This document shows positions 1 through 11,360 of a stretch of 64,000 nucleotides of DNA, one piece after another (the stretch's first letter is position 1; the number at the start of each line of letters is the position of its first letter). The position numbers and the translations under genes are program-made. Origin of the DNA: Gavia stellata (Eukaryota; Chordata; Aves; Gaviiformes; Gaviidae); contig NC_082598.1 of the NCBI RefSeq assembly GCF_030936135.1, positions 48,328,347 to 48,392,346 of the forward strand, given 5' to 3'. Below the pieces are notes generated by a model. The model saw only the letters and a program-made list of their open reading frames with translations, searched no databases and was not told the DNA's origin.

Positions 1-1670
1 AGAGTGGTGTCAGGAAAAGCACAGGTGTAAAATTTGCTATGAGTAACCCTTGGTTGCAAAATGTGAGGAAGTCCTAACTCAGAAGAGCAAAGCTCTAGGA
101 CAAGCCCTTGACATAGTAACTAGACCAGCGGTGGTCAACTTCTAAGAGGAAGGTGACGTGGCTCACGGAGGGAATGGAGTTGGGCACTCTGCTTCCTCCG
201 TCAGTGTGTTAAGAGGGTTCCTGGTCTTCCTAAAAAGAGAAACCTCTACTGTGGCAGCTCCCAGTGGTGCTTATTTGAAAAGAGCACAGCGCTTCTAAAG
301 CAACTCCAAAATGTTTTAACTATCTCATTTTAACTCCACAGTAAGAGACTGAAATTTTCTTTGAGATGTAAACAAATAATGATCTATACAGTTTTTAACG
401 CTGTATCTAATAAAGACCTAATTATGTATGTTAGATTGAGTCTTTTGTTAGCGTCTCCCAGATCATGCTGGGATGCTGGCCAGGCATGATTTCAGGAGAT
501 GTAAGAAGGACCAAAGAAAAGTAATTTGAACTTGTTTAATTCTAGCCTGTGGTTTTGTTGTTGTTCTGTGTTTAAAACATTAAACGTTTCACAGGCTCTT
601 TTTTTCTGGTCATCTCAAAGAAATTTTCTTTGATATTTTGATTATGACTTGCAAGAGAAGAAACAGGATTTGAACCATGCCCTCTTAATGAAGACTTGCA
701 CAATTGTTTCCTACAAATTATAGTGCTGTAAAATGCAATTAATATTTTGACGTGACTCAAAAGTGACCTTTCCTAGTCTCCAACAGCAGGCTTGTTCTCA
801 CAAATATACTGCTCTGAAAAGCTGATGTGTGTGCTGGGCGTACTAAAATGAAAAATACGAGCTGATTTCTCCCCCACCCCCAATTCTCTCTGAACAATCA
901 CGAGTTATTACAAAAAATGGTGCAGGTCCTCAGACCTTCAGGGTTGAGGTGTGCTGCTTGCTAGCATGCCAGCCTACTGCAAGGAGGCCCTTGCACCTTT
1001 CCGCATTATGTCCTTTGCTGGAAACTAGTTTCTTCCACACAGACACCAACACGTTACCAACTCCTCACCCCCCGGAGCAGTCAGGTAGGGATACAATTCG
1101 TAACTTTTTGGATATATTAGGAGGAGTATACAGATGTGATTTTTACATACTGGCTTGATTTTAAAGATTGTGAGACTCATTTTAATTCAAGCCAGGTTAA
1201 GGTTAAAGCAAACAAAAATATTTATGGAATTCAAACAGAGCTTATGGAGGTTTTTGAAGATGCAGAACAGAAAGGAAAACAAACTGCGTGCAGTCAAGAT
1301 GTTACATGAGGGAACCTTTAAAGGCTTCTCTTCCCACAGCCCAGTGAGAAGCAGACTTACCTGACATGCATTGCTGGGACTCCTGCTGTGCTGAACATCC
1401 TTTGTCCTCGGGCAGCAACCAGGGGAGGTATGCTCGGATGGGAGGCAGGGGGATGCCTGATAGTTTCCCATCCCTTTGGTTCATGGCTTGATGGGAGAGA
1501 GGGATGCAAGGCTGTCCTTCAATCTCAGGCCTTCCTGCTTTCACAAATGTTATATTTCCTGACTTAGTTACCCTCTGGAAGTGCTGGTGATGCTGGGTGT
1601 GACCAGCCTTTACCATCTCCCATCCAGGCAACTAACGGATTTTGTTTGGCTTACCCCATGTGCTTTCTAG
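1..1670. other. Gene-free flank
   Basis: No coding sequence, exon or recognisable repeat was found. The open frames here are short, overlap each other on both strands and have no recognisable domains. Gene order in mammals would place NPY2R farther in this direction, but none of its sequence is seen. Confidence 0.6.
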
Positions 1671-2150
1671 TTTCATGGCCTCATTCAAGTTGGATGGGAC
1701 CTCTGGAGGTCTCTAGTCCAACCCTTGCTCCAGCAAGACCAACATCTAAGTCAGATCAGCCACTGGGGATCTTGTCCAGGGGGATTTTGAGTTGACAGGG
1801 ATTTCGCATCCTCTCCAGGCATCCTTTTGCAGTGCTTAACCACCTGCGTTGGGGGGGAGGGGAAAGAAAGAAAAGTTAGTTGGAATTTCCCTTGCTCCTA
1901 CCCATGACCGTTGCTTCTTGTGCTTTCACCATGCACCTCTGAGTAGGATCTGTCTGTCTTCTGTCCAGCCCTCCCCACCCCAGCGGTAGTGGCAGCCAGC
2001 CACCAGACCCTCCCTCAGCCTGCGCTTCTGCAGGCTGAGCGTGCTCAGCTCCCTCTGCGGCTCCTCGAGCATCGTGTGCTCCAGCTCTCGACCATTGCAG
2101 TAGCTCTCCACTGAGCTCCCTCTCTTCTGTGCAGGGGGAAACAGCTAGAC
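1671..2150 (-). mobile_element. CR1 LINE fragment, 5'-truncated, diverged
   Basis: Read on the plus strand, this is the reverse complement of a CR1 3' end. It opens with TTCAAGTTGGATGGGACCTC and TAGTCCAACCC, followed by a CAGTGCTTAACCACC block. It continues with GGAATTTCCCTTGCTCC, ACCGTTGCTTCTTGT and a CTCAGCCTGCGCTTCTGCAG block that match the familiar avian CR1 arrangement. It has many differences from the consensus as I know it and lacks a clear octamer tail. No coding capacity remains. Confidence 0.85.
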
Positions 2151-5100
2151 ATTGTTCCAGGTGCAGCTTTGAGCAATGGGTAGTGGGGAAAACCGCTTCC
2201 CTTGACCTGTTGGCTAATTCTTACCTAAGCCCATATGCAGCTAGCCTTCATTGCCACAAGGCTGTACCACCGACCCGTCTGCCCGCCTGTGCTCTTCTGC
2301 AGAGCTGGTCCCCAGCAACTCCTGTGCTGCGTGCACAGCCAGCATGCTGCAGCTACCCAGCAGGACAGAGTTTGTCTGCCAGTTTACCACATAATCCTTT
2401 TCCTCACGTGCTGAATCCCATTTTGCATGAACCATGTTTTTATCAGTCACATACTACATTGCTGTGTAGATAAGATTAGTGCCTACCTCTTGCAAAGAAT
2501 GACACTTGACAGTAAAGAAGTACTCCAGAGTGACACTGGGTGATTTGGGATGACTGAGCTCCTCCATCCTCTTGTTGGCATGCTATGTGTAAATAATATG
2601 TATTTGACATTGTATTCTTGTATACGCTGGTCTGATAACGTTCCCTCAGTAAATCAAAAAGCTGTGACTTAATCCTTTTCCTAATGTAGCAAACATTTGA
2701 CAAGTTATTGCTGAAGCTGAGTACTATTTATAGGTTGTTTTACTATTTAGTTCTGAACTCGGTGACTAAGGATAAAAATGATACTGTACAACCATCAAGT
2801 ATTTTTAAATACTCTCCGGTAGGTCTCTCCTAACACTTTGATTATTTTTTCATGAAGTAATGAGGGGGGAAGTTTGAAACAGTTGGTGCTTTTTTCCCCC
2901 AAAAAGGGAAAGAAACAAAAAGCATGTTTCTAATCCAGTGCCTCTTTAAAAAAAAATTGCATAATAAAAGTTCAACATTAAAATATCAGCTCACTGAAGT
3001 CAATGGGATTTTTGCCAGCAATTTTGTTGCTGAGCTTCCTTTACACCCTTTTTCCACTGAAGGAAGAAGGTTGAATCAGTCAGAAATGTGAGCACGTTGC
3101 CTGTGGGGAATTCAGTTTGTTGTAATTCAGTGAAATTCTTCCCTGAGCCAGAACAAGTCTCTGTTTGTCTTACCTCCTGTTTTGAATCCGATTTTTAGCC
3201 TATTTTAATTGCATGAATAGACTGAAGTTGTGCAGGTGTGACACCAGAGGAATGCCTCCACAGTGGCAGTATTACTTAAACTATAGGATGCTTCCACCAG
3301 CAAACGTGGCTGTTGCCACTGGGATGCGGCCATCAGGCTGTGAGGACCTTTTCCAATTTCCTTAACAAGTTAGTGGGAGGTGGGGGGTAGAGAAATACCA
3401 CAGGATGGACCCTGCCACACAGGGCAACGTTTCTCCCCTTTCCTTGCCGCTTGCACCTCGTGAGTAAACTCGTCTGTGCTTACAGTGGCGGCTGCCCTAA
3501 AACACAGCTGGAGGTGCTTCAAGCCTGAGGAGGGTGGACTGGGAAATGGGGAAAGAAAAAGAAGCAAGGATAGGCTTTGTCCCTCAGGGTACAACAGCTT
3601 GGATAGGTCTCCAGTAATATATTTATGGCAGACTAAACACATAGGAGGGGAGGCAAGTTATTAAGGGCACAGAGCTAGGACACACCAAGATTACTTGCAT
3701 CAAAAGGCTGAATTTGCAGTACCTGTGCTAAAACTTATTGATCAAATATTTTTGGCTTGTGTAAGTATTCCTGATGAACTTTGAGGGGCAAGAGAAGTGG
3801 GAGATGGTGCCGATGCTGTAGGGCTGCCCCTTGGGAGCTGCTTCCTTCTCCCACCCGGCACAAGCCGGCACTCTGAGCCCAAGGGCGCCCCGCGGCACTC
3901 ACATGTGCCTTGTTCTTCACATCGCAGGCTACTGCAGAATTATATTTCATCTGTCTGGGCCAATTAAGTCCGATAAATAAAATGGCTTTTTTTTTCCTCT
4001 CTCAGATTAATCTCTTAGCCATGGTGTTAGAATTATGACTTTTTGAATTCACTTTTTAAAAACTTATTTTCTGTGCCTGTGTGTTGAGACCCTGGTTGAA
4101 AATAACAGCAGTGTAACAAAAAAAAAAAAAAAAAGCCAAGCTGTTCCTGCCAGAGAGAAGCCAGGGGAATTATTCAAAACGTATGACTTGAAAGGCAGCC
4201 TTAATTTCTTTTAAAACTGGAAGTTAGCCAAATCCCTACCTTTTGAGCGTGCTGAAATTTACTGTATGGCTGAAAGGGGAGGTTTTGCACATTTACAGCC
4301 CTTTGTTGCCCCTGGGGTTCCCACTAAGGCAGGTGTTCCCATGGAGCTGCCCTTGGTTGCCTGGGGGACAGCAGCGCTCCCAGCCCCTGCTCAGGAGGGC
4401 AGCACCCTTCTCCGTGGCTCGGGATATTGCTGGCATTGCCCTGTCCCTGGGCTTTCTCCGTTAAACTTGTCTTCAACAGCAGCAAAAAGAAATTCTTCAA
4501 GCCAAGCCTTGCTTCTTCCCCCTTTGCCTCTTCTGTAGCCTGCCTGGATATTTCAGGGTATGAAAATATAAGCATATGTCTGAGGTTTATTAGGTGTGCA
4601 CACCTTTCAAAACCAGCTGTTATTTTAAACATTTGATGCTGAAGAACTTAGTGCTGAGTTTTGGCTGTGGAGGTGTTACACTTAATGCAGGTTCTGGTCC
4701 ATCGCAGCTGAACATAGCCAAGGCAGACTCAGGACTGATCTTGTCATCCTTCTGTGATACTCATTCACTTGTAAAAACTGATGAATTAGTTGCAGTACAG
4801 AGGCTTTGTTCAGTGAAAATTTATTCTGAAAAGTTGTTATCGCAGTGAGTGTCTTTGATTATGATAGCATGAATAAGTGCTTTGGGAAAAAAAAAAGGAA
4901 TATTAAATAAGAAGCTCATAGTCACACGAGAATCTGTTTCTTGAAAGCCTCTAAAATTCTTCATTTATAATCAGGTATTGCAAAGTTGGAGATAAAAGTA
5001 ACTGACATTAAAAAAAATTAGAATATCTTTCATTTCATAAAGCTGTAAGTTAATTTAATAATCAGAGCCTTCATTGTCTCGGTAATTTAAATTACCATTA

Positions 5101-7972
5101 GTTGTCTTGTCATTACAGGCTGATATTAATAAAGACTGTTAGATATTGCTCTCCGTCTGGTACCTTGGAAGTACAAGGATTCATCATGATACCATGTTTC
5201 ATCTTTCACATAACTGCTGCTATTACTGCTATTACTGAGCTCAGTTGCCTTCAAAGCCTAACTTGAGCTACTGACTTTATTCCCCTGATTTCCATCAGGA
5301 TTCAGTCCGATAGGGATAGTGCAGTCGTATCAGAAATTCATGATTGATAATGAGTTTTTCCCTTGTCAGTCTTGTGCTCATTTTCTTCCCAGCTGAGGTG
5401 TAACCTGCCTTTCCAGCGCAAGTTAGTGTGTGGTATGAAACTTCTAGTTTCAAAAAAAAAACAGAAGTAGACATTTCTGGAAGAAACTAACACAGAAATC
5501 ACAAGCAAGACTCTGCATTTTCCCCCCGTGTTGTAATTTAATTGCCCAAGACTTTAAGACCTGATTCAGATAGGATTTGATTAGGAATTGGCTTTAATGT
5601 TTTGATGGGATGTTTAAGAAACCAGTGTCTTCATTTTGCTCTCCAAAATTTTGACGTGTATATACTGGAAAATTAACTTCTCGGTACTTTAAAAAAAAAA
5701 GTCTGCTTCACCAATAACATTAACATTCTGTAAATTAAATAGTTGTAGATTTATCTTTTGATCCCTTATTAAATTAGTGCTTAGCCAAATATTCATATTT
5801 AGCTTTTATAATCTTTTCTCAAACATTTGTCCCTCCAGTACCACAGTCCCTTTGATGCTTTTCTCTGAGCTTCATGTGAATGTCTTTGTTTTGGATTATT
5901 TTTCCCCAGAGGTAATAGTTTTCATATTTTCAAGCCAAAAAATCATGTTACTGTCTGTTCTGGAACTGTACATTTTTCTCACCGATAACTGGAACGTTTC
6001 CAGGTTGAGGACACTTTGTAACTCCAATAATGCATTTATTTTCTCATATAGGTCAGGTCTTAAGACACATGTGTTGGCAAATACATGCACCAAATATTTA
6101 TTTCTTGTTTGGGTTGGTGTTGGCTTTAAATGCCACTTGTTGACAGCCCTTTTCGTTCTCCACTCCTAACTTACTTAGCAGAACAATTAGAGAGGCTGAT
6201 CTACCTTGCGGGCTGGTAAGGGCTTTGCAGACCCTCTGTTACCTCCCTCAGCAGGGGATCTGGGATAATCCCAGCTCCTCAGTGCCCTGCCTTTCCTGCA
6301 GTCAGATGTTTGAAACCTCTCTCTTCCCTTCTTTGAGCTCCGTTCGTCAGGGACTGTGTCTAACCAGGTCCAGGTAGCCTAACCCAATGCCTCTGGGCAT
6401 CGGGAAGCCTCAGGCAAGTCCAAAAAGATTGGAAGCTAAAAATTAATTAAAATGTAGAGGCACACAAATGCATGTCTTAATGTGTATCGACTTGTTAATT
6501 TGTACATTAAAAATAAAAATCTGACTCTGACTAGTTGGACATCATGCAGGAAACAGTTTGGAGATGGAGAGGGCTGCTGCTCTTGCCCAGGCTAAGCAAG
6601 AGCCTGGCAGAGGCATTTACAGCACAGCGGGGACAGCTCAGGGAGGTGAAACTTGGCAGGATGGAGAGGAAATCTCCACGGGAGGAAGGGAAATCACCCT
6701 TCAGCTCTCCCTCTTCCATCAACAAGAAGGATCTTGCCCTACCTGTCATAACCCTGTGTCTACTTTTGAAAAACTTCAATTGAGTATCACTTAGCCACTG
6801 ATTGTACAGGAACTAAGTTTATAATACCAAAACTAAATAGTCATTTCTTTCTGTTACAAATTCTGTTAGGATGGATGGCCCTTCACAAAAGTAGTTTTCT
6901 GGAGAAAGGATTCCGAATGTGCTGCAAGAGCTTTTTGATGAGAGCAGCTAACGCGGACGTTGTGGAAATCTGGGTGCGCCCTGGGTTAGGGAACGCAGCC
7001 TGGGAGCGTTAGCAGCGAACTGGGTTTGTGCAGTCTGCGTCTTTCTGCACCCCTAGCTTGACATCTCATTTCAGAAAGCTGTTCTTTGCTTTGGGGATTT
7101 TTACCCCATATACCTCTGCCACCTGGAGACCAACTTAACTATGAACTTTCATATACTTCCTCTATACTTCACTTCTAACCTCCTCTTGCAATCCCCTAAT
7201 TCATTTTCAGTAGAGATTTTGGCTGCCATGCCCTGAGTTTGTTCTATACATCCTCCACTCCCTGCATCTCCCAGAACTGACCAGATAATGAACACTGAAA
7301 GTTCGTCAGGTGCTTAGTGAATTGTGTTTACACACTTGAAATGATTCTACAAAGATACTGTAGTACCACAGTACCTGTTTATTAGATAGATTAACATAAA
7401 ATACATGCAATGATCACGTGGGACCGTCTTTCCACTGAGTAGGTATCTTCTTGCCGAAGAATGAGAGATGTAGATGCACCGAACTCTCCCTTTGTAAAAC
7501 AACATCTGTATAAGATCATCATGAAAAGAACTGAGATTATATTTGATACTTAGCAGAAGTCTGTAATGTAAACTTCCAACAGCACTCTGTTGCAGGCTCT
7601 GTTAAGGATATGAGAAAACATAACCAGTGACAGACACAGCTGAGCTGCAGGAGCCTGTGTGGTAGTGATGCTGAATCCATACTCAGAGCGATATTCTGGT
7701 GCCTTATCTCAAAAGCACCCTTAAAGATAGACGTAGTCTATTTGGAAATAGTCTGGAAATACACAAGCAGAAAACATTTTAATACTAAACAATATAACTG
7801 AGAGCAGTCAGCACTGTTTTAAGTAAAAGAATCAGAATAGATATGCTTGAGGGGTGTGCTGTGTTTTGGATTTCTTTTTAAAGAAAAACCAATGTGAGCT
7901 GGCAAGGAAAAAGGAGAGAATAGTTTTCGCTTAAATACAGTAGTAGACTGAAGCCTATTGTGGAAGAAAAAT
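2151..7972. other. Gene-free intergenic stretch
   Basis: AT-rich DNA with homopolymer A runs (4118-4134 and 5452-5461). Open frames of up to 130 codons (for example at 5777) are hydrophobic and unrecognisable. No exon or mobile element is supported. Confidence 0.6.
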
Positions 7973-8108
7973 CCATGGCCAAGGTCAGGTTGGACACGGC
8001 TCTGAGCAACCTGATCTAGTTGAAGATGTCCCTGCTCATTGCAGCAGGGGTTGGACTAGATGACCTTTAAAGGTCCCTTCCAACCCAAACTGTTCTATGA
8101 TTCTATGA
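7973..8108 (+). mobile_element. CR1 LINE 3' end, short 5'-truncated copy
   Basis: About 136 bases match the CR1 3' end closely: GAGCAACCTGATCTAGTTGA, GTCCCTGCTCATTGCAG, GGTTGGACTAGATGACC and CCCTTCCAACCCAAAC. It finishes with the diagnostic tail TTCTATGATTCTATGA. It is better preserved than the copy at 1.7 kb and so probably younger. A G run at about 8127-8139 follows it. Confidence 0.93.
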
Positions 8109-8842
8109 CACAGAAAAATATTCAAGGGGGGGGGGGGGCAGGGAAATGCCAAGCAAGGTCCACAGAATGATGAAGTAGCAATGAAGCGAGGAGAATCTAA
8201 AGAGAGCTGATGAAAAAGGCAGTACAGTTTGAGATACAGCTTGCTGAACAATCTTGAAAATTAGGCCAAAAAGAGCAAACATACAATATAGTGAAAAAGT
8301 TGATCATATTTCACTTTCAGGAGCTGTAATACATCTGAGTCTTATCTACACTGACTAAGATTGTTTGAGTAGGATATTCTCATTTATAGTCAAACATCTG
8401 CTTATGCTAGCATTATGAATCCTAATAATCCAACAAGTTTTTTAAGTTATGAAACAGTTATCCATGTAATGCAATTAAAAATGTCTACTGGTACTTAGAT
8501 CTTTATCCCTACTTTTCTCATCTTCTCTGCAACTCCCTCCCATGCAACAGTAATTAAATTGCCTTTTTTTTTTTAATGAACTGTTCAACTGCCAAGAGTA
8601 TGAGTAAATTTCATTTCAAGTGGAATTTTTAAAATGTTTCAAAAAATACTTCATAAACTCTTTCATAAACTGTCAAACAAGATACTGACGTGAAACTTCC
8701 ATAAGTTATGTTGGTTCTCCTCTCAGGCTGCTAGTACATTCTTCCATGTTTAGATGCCTCTCCTATCTCTGCCGGCTCCTGTTTGACAAACAGCGTACTA
8801 GGATGTGAGCACATAATATATGAATCTCTCTACTCTGGCTGG

Positions 8843-8872
8843 CAAAAAAAAAAAAAAAAAAAGAAAAGAAAG
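8843..8872. repeat. A-rich simple repeat
   Basis: A run of about 19 A is followed by GAAAAGAAAGA. No recognisable retroposed body precedes it, so I treat it as a simple repeat. Confidence 0.75.
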
Positions 8873-10747
8873 AGGCTTTTAAATTACTGCTGGCTAGCTT
8901 GTAATGATGAGGCTGTTAATAACCTGGCAGAGTGTCTAATCAGGTTGCCCTCTGCACTGGAGGCTATCACTATCCAGAATTTTCTAAGATCTTGGAAGTC
9001 CAACATGCATTCACTTCTTCTTGAAGCAGAAAAGCTGTAGAACTAGTACAGGGCGAGGAAGGGATGTGGAAGGCTTAGCACCAAAATAAGAACCCTCAAA
9101 ATACGCAACGTGACTTTTTTCAGTTTTCTTCCCCTAATACAGTATTCTCCCTGTTCCAGTAGATTGCTGAAAATTTAAGGAAGAACAGCTTAGAAAAAAA
9201 GTCCTACCTATACAGGAGAGCAGCTTCTTTCCATTATGAAATACTGGTATATTGTGCAATTGAAATGGATTTAACAAATGCAAATCCAGCATGCAGTGGA
9301 AAAACTGCTTTTCTAGCAAATAATTCGAGAGTAGGAGAGCAAAAGTTCGGCATACACTCTACTACAGCAGGATTCTCGTGCCAGCCTTTCACTAACCCTT
9401 ACAGCAGCTATGCCTGCTTGCTTTTATCGGGGTTTGAAGTCTGGGGGAGGAAAACAGGAACCTGAGCTTCCAAAAGACCGTAGCATTAATCTATTCATTA
9501 GCTTTGTACAGCAGCATTTGAGAGTTCACTGAATTCCTGCCCTAACTGGTACAGTAGGCACTATACATCCCTTGCCCCTGCATTAGAAGAGCCTAAATAA
9601 GCATTAGCAGAATTGTTTACAAAAATGACAAGATCTGATGCTCTTAAAGAATTCCTGTTCTACTTTAGGATGAAAATTTTTCACATGGTGTGAGGTCTTT
9701 AAATACACGTTTTTGTCCAAACGATCCCTGAAAGACTTTCTCTGACAGACAGACATACTGTCCTTCTGTGAATACTTGCACCCACGTGTGCCCCCGAACT
9801 CTCCGGTGAGAGCACCTAGCTCCAGCTCCCCTCAGAAACCGCAGACCCGTGGTTCACCAGCGGCTCACCTCCACGGGCCCCAGGAATTGGAGGCTGCGTC
9901 CTCCTCCAGGTCAGATAAATCAAAATCAGGGGAGTGAGCTGTGTGTTGGCGTTCCTCACCTGTTCAGCTGTGGGATGGGACCAGCTCGTGAGCTCTGTTG
10001 TGCAGGTTCACCAGAGTTAAATACGGCTGGACTCCCCGTGCTTCACAGCTCGCTGGAGCCCTCCTATCGCTTTATTCACGGCAGCATTAAGTAGTTACTG
10101 AAATACTAGACAAACTTCACATGAGGTTGTGAAAGAGAAGCAGGAAAACATAGCTGACAGATATTACTAAAGACAAGCTGTTACCAGTATGTAGAGCTGG
10201 TAGGTAGCTTTGAAAATTTCCTGAGCTCAAAGCAAGAGGCGGTATCAAGAGCTTAGGAAATACCCTCTGTATGTGGGAGAAATCAAGTCTTTTTGCAATA
10301 AAGTATTCCACCTGTTCAAAGTTAGGAAACCCTGATCAAATTTATGTCCCAAAATTTGGCACCTTGTGGACTTTGATGCCTTTCTGGAAGATGTGCTTTC
10401 ATCAGCTGTTATTGGGCTTGCTGCAGGGGCATGTAATGAAGTTCAGTGATGTGTTTGGACTGCTGGACAAACTGGGTGATATGATTGTTTCCTCTACCAC
10501 TTTCATAGCTTAAATCCTTGACTAGGATGAATGGATAAAATAAATGAGACTTCATGGTAGCTGAAAACCATATGCTTTTTTTTAAGGAAAAATATGTAGT
10601 GAAAGGTTTACCAAAATATATGCCTTAGCTACCTGAACTCTCTTTAACACTTTCTCTCATCAATGTTGCTTTAGATCGTGGAGGTGGGTTTTTGGAGGGT
10701 GGGGGGTTGCCTTTTTACACCTTTGTCTAGTTCAAAAAAAAAAAAAA

Positions 10748-10829
10748 CCAAAACCTTTAATCAGTGTTCCTATGATCATAGTTAAAACCCAAAACCTTTA
10801 ATCAGTGTTCCTACAATCATAGTTTTCAC
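10748..10829. repeat. Tandem duplication, two 41-base units
   Basis: Two adjacent copies begin CCAAAACCTTTAATCAGTG and end at CATAGTT plus a few bases. They differ by only a few changes (ATGATCATAG versus ACAATCATAG and the last bases). A 15-base A run lies immediately before. It looks like a recent local duplication. Confidence 0.9.
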
Positions 10830-11332
10830 CGTAAGACTTCATGTGTGAAAGCTGCTCACCACCGCTCCTTAGAAAGCTAGTGCTGCAAATGAGCTGTCAT
10901 CCATTTTCTGACATGCCTCTATTCCCTGTATAAAAATAATATATTAAAAAACAATCATCTACTTGGATTCCATGAAGAACTTGAGCTTTAGCTGTAGCCG
11001 TCTACAAAGGGAACTGAAATTGGGCACTTAGACCTCATTGTGTGGTCCTCAAAATCTGTGTCATCCTGTAGGCATCTTGATTATTTCTTTTTGCATGCAC
11101 CCAGGCCCTCCTTTGCTATTTACGTTTCTGAGGCATCTCCTCCTCAGGCAGAACCACTTAATTTCTGAAAGACCATGACTGACAGCTTCCTGCCCTGAGC
11201 CCAGACAGACCTTCCCAATAGATGTTATTCTGCCTAATCTTCCTGAGCCTGTTTAACTATGCTGAAGGTGCGTATGTTAAAGTACGTATTTAAAAACATC
11301 ACAATGATCCTTGTCACTTTTAAAAAAAAAAA

Positions 11333-11360
11333 AGGGGGTGGGGAGGGAGTAGGGGAGGGT
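11333..11360 (+). repeat. G-rich tract with quadruplex pattern
   Basis: After an A run, the plus strand has four or more runs of three to five G with one- to three-base loops. This is a pattern compatible with an intramolecular G-quadruplex. No gene is close by. Confidence 0.6.

Noticed and set aside
5777-6169. 130-codon open frame on the plus strand
   Set aside because: Its composition is that of AT-rich DNA (F, L, S, V), with no domain, splice context or known similarity.
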